Positions 1 through 7,364 of a stretch of 64,000 nucleotides of DNA are shown here, one piece after another. The notes below the pieces were generated by a model. It did no database searches, had not been told where the DNA came from, and worked only from the letters and a program-made list of their open reading frames with translations. Source of the stretch: CBDCIS01 sp965217565 (GTDB taxonomy: Bacteria; Chloroflexota; Dehalococcoidia; Lucifugimonadales; CATOSD01); contig CBDCIS010000003.1 in assembly GCA_965217565.1 (NCBI GenBank), positions 372,001 to 436,000 of the forward strand, given 5' to 3'. The translations under genes were made by a program, and so were the position numbers. Numbering within the stretch: the stretch's first letter is position 1; each line of letters begins with the position of its first letter.

Positions 1-271
1 TAGCTTCCGCCGTCCATGGAACTCAAGGCCCTCGTCAGTTACCCTGACGCCTCTTGCCGGTGCCTGGAAGCTGTGATGGAAGGCTGGGGGCACCGGCCCC
101 GATACCGATAATATTTTTAGGAGGGACCATTGTGGTCGCCTCGAACGGAGTTGCATTATGACGCGTGGCCGATTCCACCTCGTCAGTCAAGTGGGCCGTG
201 TCCCCTCCTTGACCGTGCCTCTCGACGGGCAGCAGGAAATCAGGTTTCAAGGCTTGATGGAAGAGTCGATA

Positions 272-1279
272 ATGATCGACCTTCACCAGCATCCGATGGT
301 CCTGCCCGAAGACTTCAGCCAGTACTGGGAGTACCTGCGCAGCGACAACTACGTCTGGGGGTATGACTCGGTCCGAGAAGGCGGTTTTACCGCCGTTGGA
401 ACAGCCAACGTCTTTCGCGGGATGCTGTACACCAGCGAGATGTCCTTCATCCGATTTTCCGATCTGTTGGACGAGATCAGTATGATGATTTCGGACATTT
501 CACGGCATGACGACGCGCTCCTGGTCAACAACGCAGCCGAGATAGAGTCGGCAAAGCAGCAGGGCAAGGTGGGGTTCTTGCCCACGGTGGAGCACCTGGC
601 CATCGGCAATGAGCTAAAGCTGGTGGACATTCTCTATAACACTGGGATACGGCTGGCCGGCCTGACCTACAGCCGCAAGGCGTTCATAGGAGACGGTATC
701 TTCGAACGCAACGACGGAGGCCTTAGTGAGTTCGGGCTGGAGGTCGTTCAACGTATGAATGAATTGGGAATGGCTGTCGATGTGTCCCACGCATCGTTCC
801 GCACCGCCATGGACGCCATTGAGGCGTCCAAAACTCCGGTGACCTTCAGCCACGACGGTTCCTACACGCTCGCCAGCGACAGTTTGCAGGCCCGCAGGTT
901 GAGAAAGGACGAGGAGTTGCTGGCCTGCGCCCGAAAGGGGGGCATTATAGGGATAACCGCCGTACCCAACCGGCTCAGCAACGACCCTGAGCAAAGTATC
1001 GAATGCGTGTTGGACCATTACGATTACATGGTCAAACTGGTTGGAGTGGACCACGTTGCTATCGGCACTGATGCTAGCATCGGCGACATGGTGAGAGTGG
1101 GGCAAGTAGTGATGGGCCGCACTGACCCCGCACCGGCGCCCTATCTCAACGGTCTGGAGTCTCCAGCAGATGGTAAGAATATCATCCGTGGCCTCATAGC
1201 CCGCGGCTACTCCGACGAGGACGTCAAGAAAATCGCCGGTGGCAACGCCCTGACATTCTTCAGGCGGATTATGGGGTGA
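272..1279 (+). CDS. Membrane dipeptidase-like protein, peptidase family M19
   Basis: A zinc hydrolase of the renal dipeptidase family, about 335 residues, expected to cleave dipeptides or similar amides in the cytoplasm. Metal-ligand regions are visible: an N-terminal LHQHP segment (residues 4-8, where the family normally has HxD), Glu107 in TVEHLAIG, His173 in DVSHAS and His194 in FSHDG, plus a late GTDASIGD segment. The ATG at 272 is chosen because GGAAGAG sits six bases upstream and the metal motif follows immediately; ATG at 257 or 158 would add residues not expected in the family. It stands alone on the + strand. The HxH in place of HxD may mean an altered metal site. Family assignment is firm; substrate is unknown. 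Confidence 0.85.
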   Translation: MIDLHQHPMVLPEDFSQYWEYLRSDNYVWGYDSVREGGFTAVGTANVFRGMLYTSEMSFIRFSDLLDEISMMISDISRHDDALLVNNAAEIESAKQQGKVGFLPTVEHLAIGNELKLVDILYNTGIRLAGLTYSRKAFIGDGIFERNDGGLSEFGLEVVQRMNELGMAVDVSHASFRTAMDAIEASKTPVTFSHDGSYTLASDSLQARRLRKDEELLACARKGGIIGITAVPNRLSNDPEQSIECVLDHYDYMVKLVGVDHVAIGTDASIGDMVRVGQVVMGRTDPAPAPYLNGLESPADGKNIIRGLIARGYSDEDVKKIAGGNALTFFRRIMG

Positions 1280-1486
1280 TTCAAGCCCTCTGACCCCTCC
1301 AGCCAGCTATCCTCCCGTCGCTTGCGCCCCCGGTCGGGCTTTTGTGAACAGAGGGACGGCGTGGCTCCCTGCCCCAAGCCAGCTGACCTTTCTGCCACAT
1401 CGCCTTTCCAAGTTGGCTGGCAACATGGGACAAGCCCAACGTACCCACTTCAAGGATCTCTGTTCTCCCCCAATTGTCGATTCGCA

Positions 1487-2269
1487 CTAGGATGAGGGAG
1501 AGCGCTCCTCGACGCCCGGCCCCCAGGTTGTGCCGAAGTCGGCGCGGGCGGCCAGTTGGCCGGTAAAGGTGCTGGCGTCCTGCAGGGCCAGGTACACGGC
1601 GCAAGGGCCAACGACGCTTGGGTCTACCCTTTCATGCCAATCGCGTTGCGTCCATGGTATTGCTGCGGAGCCCTCACTGCGCAGCGCGCCGGGGCTCAGG
1701 ATGTTGACCGCGATGTTGTAGTCCCGCACTTCGTCGGCCAAGCAGAGGCTGAACATGTGGACCGCCGCTTTGCTGGCGCTGTAGAGAACGCCGCCGCCCT
1801 GGTTGGGGTCGGTGGCCATCCTAGAACCGATGTTAATGATGCTGCCCCGCTGCTGCTCCATCATTATCGGAAGCACGGTCCGGCTGCAAAGATAGGGGCC
1901 GCTTACGTTGACCCGCATAAGTTGGTCCCAACGTGCGGGGTCAATTTCCAGGATCGACTCCCCCAGCACCATGGCGCCGGCGTTGTTGAAAAGCACGTCG
2001 ATCTTGCCGTAACGTTCCATCGCTTGACGGGCCATTTCATTGACCTGAGACTCATCGGTTACGTCGCAGTCGATGGCAAAGACTTCTCCGCCGGCGTTCC
2101 CGATGTCTATGACCGTCTCTTCGAGGGTTCCGGCCAAGCCGGTTGGGGACTGGCTGCGGGCGCAAATGACCATGCTTGCGCCTTCCTTGGCGTACTCCTT
2201 GGCTATGGCCCGCCCCAGTCCTCGACTGGCGCCGGTGACGATTGCGACCATTCCGTCCATCTGACCCAT
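1487..2269 (-). CDS. Short-chain dehydrogenase/reductase (SDR)
   Basis: A classical SDR oxidoreductase of about 260 residues that should reduce or oxidise a carbonyl/alcohol with NAD(P)H. The Rossmann motif TGASRGLG lies near residues 10-17, NNAG near 90, a catalytic Ser in INIGSR and the YSASK catalytic pair. The start at 2269 (MGQMDG) puts the glycine motif where the family has it, and an AGG-containing ribosome site precedes it; longer in-frame starts overlap the upstream gene. It begins 11 bases after the stop of the SnoaL-like gene on the same strand, so the two are probably co-transcribed. The C-terminus is longer than usual after the active site and ends in a Pro/Ser tail. Substrate not predictable. 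Confidence 0.85.
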   Translation of the reverse strand: MGQMDGMVAIVTGASRGLGRAIAKEYAKEGASMVICARSQSPTGLAGTLEETVIDIGNAGGEVFAIDCDVTDESQVNEMARQAMERYGKIDVLFNNAGAMVLGESILEIDPARWDQLMRVNVSGPYLCSRTVLPIMMEQQRGSIINIGSRMATDPNQGGGVLYSASKAAVHMFSLCLADEVRDYNIAVNILSPGALRSEGSAAIPWTQRDWHERVDPSVVGPCAVYLALQDASTFTGQLAARADFGTTWGPGVEERSPSS

Positions 2270-2280
2270 AGTCAACCTGC

Positions 2281-2745
2281 CTACACGAATTGGGCCTTGA
2301 CCCACCCTTCGTCGAAGGGGGTCCAGAAGTGGGACGTTAGCTTCAGGTGTTTGAACATCCAAACGCCGTTTACCCTGACGTACTCTTCATCGTACCTTGC
2401 CGATCCCCATACCGCCCGGTCGCCGTCTGCGTAGGTACACGCTTGGAACAGGTACCAGATGCCGGTGGCAGTGTCCCCATTCACCTCGATGATGGGGTTC
2501 ATCACCATGTGAATGGCGAAGGGCAGCCTCTTTGAAGCGTTGACGAAGAAGTTGCGGATTCCATCCCGTCCTTCAGCTTTGCCCCGGATGCCGCCGTCCC
2601 AAATCGCGTCTTCGACGAACAGGCTGGCGATTTTGTCGGCGTCATAGTTGTCGTCGCAGTAGGTGCAGTAACGGGCCTTGAGGCGCTTGATCTCCTCTAT
2701 GTCTTCCAAGGCTCGAAGCCTACGTTCGATGTCCTCTAAACTCAT
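2281..2745 (-). CDS. SnoaL-like / nuclear transport factor 2-like protein
   Basis: A 154-residue single-domain protein of the NTF2-like superfamily (SnoaL_4 type), a cone-shaped fold used by hydratases, cyclases, isomerases and ring-hydroxylating dioxygenase beta subunits. The N-terminal helix segment (EDIERRLRALEDIEEIKRLK) followed by RYCTYCDDNYDAD and FVEDAIWDGG is characteristic. The ATG at 2745 has GGAGGAAAG upstream. It is the first gene of a probable two-gene unit with the downstream SDR, a pairing that suggests breakdown of a small hydrophobic or aromatic compound. No catalytic assignment can be made from sequence alone. Confidence 0.8.
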   Translation of the reverse strand: MSLEDIERRLRALEDIEEIKRLKARYCTYCDDNYDADKIASLFVEDAIWDGGIRGKAEGRDGIRNFFVNASKRLPFAIHMVMNPIIEVNGDTATGIWYLFQACTYADGDRAVWGSARYDEEYVRVNGVWMFKHLKLTSHFWTPFDEGWVKAQFV

Positions 2746-2785
2746 TGTCTGCTTTCCTCCGAAAGGGAACGCTAACTTTGGTGGC

Positions 2786-2887
2786 TCAGGTGGCCTGGCC
2801 GCCGTCCATTTCTATACATTGTCCCACGATAAACTCGGCCGCCACTGGGATGCACTGACCTCGTACCGTTTCATCCTCGTCCCCCCT
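2786..2887 (-). pseudogene. C-terminal remnant of an SDR
   Basis: A short open frame on the - strand ends with GQCIEMDGGQAT and a stop, the typical last strand and tail of a classical SDR (the TGQxIxVDGG region). There is no start, no Rossmann motif and no YxxxK upstream; the frame runs open to the left end of the IS5 element at 2932. The part before VGQCIE looks compressed relative to a normal SDR, suggesting an internal deletion as well as loss of the 5' end. It is probably debris of a second SDR next to the intact one. Assignment rests on one conserved motif. Confidence 0.5.
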
Positions 2888-2932
2888 CACCACACGATTG
2901 ACCCAGAGTAACACTCTAACTCCCTGGTCTTA

Positions 2933-2949
2933 GAGGGTGTGTGAGAAGT
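2933..2949. repeat. Left terminal inverted repeat of the IS5 element
   Basis: Seventeen bases, GAGGGTGTGTGAGAAGT, matching exactly the complement of 3765-3781. Directly preceded by the TTA target-site copy. Confidence 0.9.
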
Positions 2950-2954
2950 TCAAA

Positions 2955-3739
2955 TTAGGTTGGTGCTAAGCGTCGGAGCATGAGATGAATCATAGCTATA
3001 TGGGTCCACGCCTCGGTTGTATCGGACAGAGCTTCGTAGTCCTTGCTCATCCGACGGCACCTGCTGAGCCACGCGAATGTTCGTTCGACCACCCATCTTC
3101 GCGGCAGCACTTGAAAACGGTGGCTGTCCCTGGGGCGCTTGACAATCTCGAGTGCCCAGCCTGTCAGGGCCCAGACCCACTCGACCAGCTTTCCAGCATA
3201 GCCAGCATCGGCCCAGACCAACCTCATGCGGGGAAACCTCCCTATCAATTTATCGATGACCAGCTTCGCCCCATCCCTATCCTGGATATTGGCAGGATGC
3301 ACCACCACCGCCAGCAGCAACCCCATGGTATCTACAATGATATGTCGCTTTCGACCGTTGACCTTCTTGCCAGCGTCATAGCCACGAGGCCCCCTTTTTC
3401 CGTAGTCTTGACCGACTGGCTGTCTATGATAGCAGCGCTAGGTGTCGGGTTCCTCCCCTCGGCCTGCCGGACCTTGACTCGGAGAGCGTCATTGGCTCGT
3501 TCCCATGTACCATCCTCTCTCCACTCCCGAAAATACCACCATACAGTACCCCAAGGCGGGAGGTCATGCGGCATGGCTCGCCACGTGCAACCGTTGCGCA
3601 GAACGTATAGAATGCCGTTGACGACTTCCCGCAGGTCTACAGTACGTGGCCTTCCCCCAGTTTTGGCTGCCGGGAGTAGCGGAGCGAGCATCTTCCACTG
3701 TTCATCAGTCAGGTCACTGGGGTATGCTTTGCGTTTCAT
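2955..3739 (-). CDS. IS5-family transposase, two frames joined by a -1 frameshift
   Basis: The upstream frame (3739 to 3332) encodes the N-terminal DUF4096-like part (YPSDLTDEQWKMLAPLLP) and the first catalytic Asp in IIDSQSVK. The downstream frame (ending at 2955) encodes the second Asp in WADAGYAG and the Glu in WVVERTFAWL. At an A5G5 run (3399-3390) a -1 shift converts the dead-end frame into EKGGPRGYDAGKK, exactly the sequence expected of the family, so the intact protein is made by slipping back one base. Programmed frameshifting is known in IS5 subgroups; a simple one-base deletion would look the same. The complete element ends favour a functional frameshift. Confidence 0.85.
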
Positions 3740-3764
3740 GCCTCCATTCTAATACATATCCAAG

Positions 3765-3781
3765 ACTTCTCACACACCCTC
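3765..3781. repeat. Right terminal inverted repeat of the IS5 element
   Basis: Complement of the left repeat over 17 bases, directly followed by the second TTA target copy at 3782-3784. Confidence 0.9.
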
Positions 3782-3965
3782 TTACACGTAACTTAGTTGT
3801 GTGAAATTGAACGGTGTCTTCGACACCTGGAAAGTATTTCCGTTGGAGAGCGTTAAGTTGGTCAGTAGCCCAATAAATGCTATTCTCATGAAGCGCAACG
3901 CCCGCCAAAACTAGGTGGCGGGCGTCAGATTGGGTACCGGATTCGTCCAAATATAGTAGGTACAT
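3782..3965 (-). pseudogene. DUF3800 protein, 5' fragment cut by the IS5 element
   Basis: The frame begins at ATG 3965 with MYLLYLDESG, the signature start of DUF3800 proteins, and continues for about 61 residues (through VQFHTTKLR) until it meets the right end of the IS5 element. The open frame past that point is IS sequence. No DUF3800 continuation is found on the other side of the element (2786-2932 is SDR-like), so the 3' part was lost as well. DUF3800 proteins are often carried with mobile DNA or defence genes; function is not established. Confidence 0.75.
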
Positions 3966-4143
3966 TACCTTGGCGCTTCTATAAGAATCTCCAATCTGAA
4001 AACACTTGAGAGGCCGGGCAGAGGTAGAACTCTAACGAACCATTGGCCAATGCAGTCCTCCCAGCCTGTCAATATACTACTGAAGACACCTTACAATGTC
4101 AAGGGCAATTTGCTGTGGTGCGGCAATCTTTTCGCAGCGTGCA

Positions 4144-4172
4144 TTGTAAGCGCCCTCCATCTGGTCTATAAT
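4144..4172 (+). promoter_or_regulatory. Sigma-70-type promoter for the TPP enzyme gene
   Basis: TTGTAA (4144-4149), a 17-base spacer and a perfect TATAAT (4167-4172). Transcription would start near 4179, leaving a leader of about 75 bases before the ATG at 4253. The region 3966-4143 between the DUF3800 fragment and this promoter shows no gene. Confidence 0.65.
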
Positions 4173-4252
4173 GCGCCCGATCTGACTCTGCACCCGAGGA
4201 CGTTTGCCGCAGTTGACCTCGAACCCCCCACGAGCGCTAGACCTTGCCTAGC

Positions 4253-5863
4253 ATGAGCGGAGCGCAGGCCCTTGCCGCGCAGCTGCGCTCCGAGGGCGTG
4301 GACACCGTGTTCGCGCTGCCCGGTGTGCAGGTCATGGCCGCGTTCGACGCCTTGCACGAGTTGCGGCACGACATTCGCCTGATACAGACGCGCCACGAGC
4401 AGGCCACCACGTACATGGCGGACGGCTACGCCAAGGCCACGGGAAAGGTAGGCGTAGCGCTGGTCGTGCCCGGCCCAGGCGCTCTCAACGCCGCCGCCGG
4501 GCTTGGCACCGCCTACGCCAGTTCCTCCCCCGTGCTGCTCATCTCCGGCCAGATACCCAGCCACACGCTCGGCAAACGCCAGGGACAACTGCACGAGATA
4601 GAAGACCAACTGGACGTCTTCAAGCCCATCACCAAGTGGAACCACAGGGTCACTAATGTTGAGGATATTCCCGAAACCGTCCACGAGGCGATGCGCCAAC
4701 TCAAGACGGGACGTCCCAGGCCGGTGGAGATCGAAGTGCCGCCGGACACGCTGGCCGCGATGGGTAACGTCGAGCTTATCGAGCCCGAGGTATATCCCAG
4801 GGCGTCGGGCAGCCAGCAGGACATAGAGCGAGCGGCACAACTACTGGCCAAGGCCAGCAAACCCGCCATCATCGCCGGTGGCGGCTCGATCATTTCCGGC
4901 GCGTCGCAGCAGCTACTGCAGCTTGCCGAGTTCATCCAGGCCCCCGTCATGACGACCACGCAGGGCAAGGGCATCGTCTCCGAAGACCACTACCTCTCGG
5001 TAGGCGTCAACTACTACGACATTGGGCCGTACCACCGGGTTGTTCCTGAGAGCGACGTTGTCCTCGGCGTGGGCAGCCGCCTGCTCATGGGACTCGACGA
5101 GCTTTCGGAAGACCAGAAGCTGATCCATGTGGACGCCGACCTGGACGAACTGGGCAGGAACCACGAGACCGAGGTAGCCATCCACGCCGACGCCACGCAC
5201 GCGCTGGCCCAGATACTCGGCAGGCTCCGGGCTATCAGCGCTCCCAAGCAGTCCCGCCGCGATGAGATTGCCGCGTACAGGGACAGGTTCCAACGCGAGC
5301 TGCGCGAGCTCGCCCCAGAGCAGCTTGACATCGTGGAGACTATACGAAACGAGATTGACGACGATGCCATAATGGTCAGCGGCGTTACCAACGTCGGCTA
5401 CTGGGGGTACATGGGACACCTCACCAAGCAGCCCAGGAAGTTTCTCACCTCCTCCTACTTCGGAACCCTGGGTTACGCCTTCCCGACCGCGCTCGGCGCG
5501 AAGGCGGCCTCTCCCGGCACGCAAGTGGTGGCGACCTGCGGCGACGGCGGGTTCATGTACAGCCCTCAGGAGCTATCCACGGCGATGCGATACGGCATCA
5601 ACGTGGTCGCGCTGGTGTTCAACAACAACGCCTATGGCGCGTCCCAGTGGGACCAGACTTATCGCTACGGCCAGCGCTATCACGGCACCGACCTCAACAA
5701 CCCCGACTTCGTGAAGCTCGCGGAGTCTTTTGGCGCGGTTGGCATGAGAACGGATGTCGACGGACTTGGCGAGTCTTTGAGAGAGGCGCTGTCAGCCGAC
5801 GCGCCGGCGCTCCTCGAGGTCGAAGTGCCGGTTATGATGCCGCCCTTCCAGATAATCCGGTGA
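4253..5863 (+). CDS. Thiamine pyrophosphate-dependent enzyme, acetolactate synthase large-subunit-like
   Basis: A 536-residue cytoplasmic TPP enzyme with the three-domain layout of acetolactate synthase and related decarboxylases/carboligases. The N-terminal Pyr domain has the catalytic Glu49 in TRHEQATTYMADGYA, the middle domain has the GGGSIISGA segment, and the PP domain carries the Mg/TPP motif CGDGG near residue 430 followed by FNNNAYG. The ATG at 4253 is preferred over an in-frame TTG at 4244. A good promoter lies upstream. Fourteen bases later a secreted-protein gene starts on the same strand. No small regulatory subunit of acetolactate synthase is nearby, so a catabolic decarboxylase or oxo-acid lyase role is as likely as branched-chain synthesis. 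Confidence 0.85.
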   Translation: MSGAQALAAQLRSEGVDTVFALPGVQVMAAFDALHELRHDIRLIQTRHEQATTYMADGYAKATGKVGVALVVPGPGALNAAAGLGTAYASSSPVLLISGQIPSHTLGKRQGQLHEIEDQLDVFKPITKWNHRVTNVEDIPETVHEAMRQLKTGRPRPVEIEVPPDTLAAMGNVELIEPEVYPRASGSQQDIERAAQLLAKASKPAIIAGGGSIISGASQQLLQLAEFIQAPVMTTTQGKGIVSEDHYLSVGVNYYDIGPYHRVVPESDVVLGVGSRLLMGLDELSEDQKLIHVDADLDELGRNHETEVAIHADATHALAQILGRLRAISAPKQSRRDEIAAYRDRFQRELRELAPEQLDIVETIRNEIDDDAIMVSGVTNVGYWGYMGHLTKQPRKFLTSSYFGTLGYAFPTALGAKAASPGTQVVATCGDGGFMYSPQELSTAMRYGINVVALVFNNNAYGASQWDQTYRYGQRYHGTDLNNPDFVKLAESFGAVGMRTDVDGLGESLREALSADAPALLEVEVPVMMPPFQIIR

Positions 5864-5876
5864 GCGACGCAAACAC

Positions 5877-6767
5877 ATGCCGCTAAGGACTTTGAGCGTA
5901 TTCGTCGCAATCCCGCTCACCGTCCTGTCGTTTGTCTTTTCCGTTGAGTCCCAAGTCCAGAATGCTCCCCTAGATGAAGGCCAACTGGCCTTCGAGCAGG
6001 AAGCCTACGCGGTCGACGACACCGCCGTCTTTCACATCAGGAACTCCGAGTTGGACGTCGCCATGTCCTGCACCGCCACATGGGTCGATGTTTCGTCTTA
6101 TGTGTCAGAATATGAGTACTGGAACATGTTCACCGGAGAGCCGCATCCAGGAGATTACCAAGGGTACGAGGCAGGCTGCGCGTTCGAGTCGGCGACGAGC
6201 ACACCCGTACATTTTCCTCCTGACCTTGATGAGGAGCCTTGGTCTGGGTTGGTAGATGACGTGGAAACGTCCGTTGTGGATTACTATGAAGGCGAATTCA
6301 CGCTCGCCACTGCGGTTAACGCTTCCAGCACGGTCGCGATTCCCTTCTACTTCGACGCCCCGAACACCTACGCCACCACGACGCGGCGGGCCAAGGTGAC
6401 GAGCGGCGCCGATCCCATGGGCGAGTGGGTGGGTATCAGCGAGGTTGCCAGCACTACCGACAGTACTCCGCACAACCATTCCGGCGTGTTCCGGGGCAGC
6501 GTCGCGCTTAGCATCGAGGAGACGGCGACCACGACTGGGGACGGCATGGTGCGAGTCGGCAGTGATGGAGACACTCTCTTGCTGGCCTACTACGACGACC
6601 CGGGAAGTGAGAGCGTCGCGTCAACCACTGCAAGCGTGGAGAAAGCCATACCTGTTCCCGCGGCGAGCGCGCCGGTCCTCGTTCTGGCAGCCGGTCTCTT
6701 CACGCTGCTAATCGCATGGCGACTCAGACACCGGCCATCGTCTGGAGACAAGAAAACCAACCATTGA
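5877..6767 (+). CDS. Exported protein with C-terminal membrane anchor, function unknown
   Basis: A 296-residue protein with a likely signal peptide (basic start, then hydrophobic residues 8-24) and a C-terminal hydrophobic helix (about 260-280) ending in a basic tail, RLRHRP. The mature part is acidic and rich in Ser/Thr, with two cysteines that could pair (in AMSCTATW and EAGCAFES). The C-terminal arrangement IPVPAAS + hydrophobic stretch + Arg/His cluster looks like a protein-sorting tail, and an exosortase-like gene lies elsewhere in the window. The link is only a suggestion. No family recognised. Starts 14 bases after the TPP enzyme gene. Confidence 0.65.
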   Translation: MPLRTLSVFVAIPLTVLSFVFSVESQVQNAPLDEGQLAFEQEAYAVDDTAVFHIRNSELDVAMSCTATWVDVSSYVSEYEYWNMFTGEPHPGDYQGYEAGCAFESATSTPVHFPPDLDEEPWSGLVDDVETSVVDYYEGEFTLATAVNASSTVAIPFYFDAPNTYATTTRRAKVTSGADPMGEWVGISEVASTTDSTPHNHSGVFRGSVALSIEETATTTGDGMVRVGSDGDTLLLAYYDDPGSESVASTTASVEKAIPVPAASAPVLVLAAGLFTLLIAWRLRHRPSSGDKKTNH

Positions 6768-6803
6768 CCAACTTCGCCTGGTCACTATCCACTCTCCCCG
6801 CGC

Positions 6804-7349
6804 TCAGGGCAGCCTGGGCGCGTCTGGCGCCGGCTCCACCTGGAAGGCGTTGAGCGCGCATGCCAGCATCCCGTAGTAGCCCATCGTGGCGGTGAGCTCG
6901 GTCACGCCCTGGTCGCCGAAGCGCGCCTTCGCCGCGTCGAACGTCGCGTCCGACACGCGATGGTCACGGAACAGTTCGCGCCCGTAGCCGACTATCAACG
7001 CCTCGTCCTCAGTCAGCGACTCCAGCGAGCCGCGCTTCGCCACCGCATCGACCGCTTGCTCTCGAACGCCTGCCTCCAGCGCGAGCCTCGCGTGCGCCGA
7101 CCACTCGTAGTCGCAATCGAACTCGCGCGACGTGGTGATAATGGCGAGCTCGCGGTCCGCCGGGGACAGCGTTGACTCGAAGCGAATGTAGGTGCCGAGG
7201 TGGGCGGCGCGTCCCGCCACCTCCGGCGAGTTGAGCAGCACCGAGAAGGGGCCGCTCACCTGCCCGCGGCTCGACGCTATCGAGTCGAATATGTCCGCCT
7301 TATCAGCGGGGACCTGGTCTTTCCTCGTAATCTGGGGTACTCGCGTCAT
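6804..7349 (-). CDS. Carboxymuconolactone decarboxylase (CMD/AhpD-like) family protein
   Basis: A 181-residue alpha-helical protein of the CMD family. The core segment (residues 60-95: LSPADRELAIITTSREFDCDYEWSAH, read in two halves) matches the family, but only one cysteine is present where AhpD has CxxC, so peroxidase activity is unlikely. Proteins of this subtype often sit beside catabolic enzymes. GAGGAG lies just before the ATG at 7349. It follows the CocE-type hydrolase gene by 15 bases on the same strand, so the two probably form an operon. Exact reaction unknown. Confidence 0.8.
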   Translation of the reverse strand: MTRVPQITRKDQVPADKADIFDSIASSRGQVSGPFSVLLNSPEVAGRAAHLGTYIRFESTLSPADRELAIITTSREFDCDYEWSAHARLALEAGVREQAVDAVAKRGSLESLTEDEALIVGYGRELFRDHRVSDATFDAAKARFGDQGVTELTATMGYYGMLACALNAFQVEPAPDAPRLP

Positions 7350-7364
7350 GTGTTTCTCCTCGCC

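Larger units (their letters stand above)
2933..3781 (-). mobile_element. IS5-family insertion sequence, complete, 849 bp
   Basis: The element is bounded by perfect 17-bp inverted repeats, GAGGGTGTGTGAGAAGT at 2933-2949 and its complement at 3765-3781. The trinucleotide TTA flanks both ends (2930-2932 and 3782-3784), which fits the 3-bp target duplications of some IS5 subgroups. It carries one DDE transposase read from the - strand in two frames. The intact ends and duplication show that this is a recent, complete insertion. It lies inside a DUF3800 gene whose 5' part survives on the right side. Confidence 0.9.

Noticed and set aside
3390..3399. IS5 transposase break as selenocysteine or stop read-through
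   Set aside because: The break is a frame change at a homopolymer, not a stop codon in an otherwise continuous frame.
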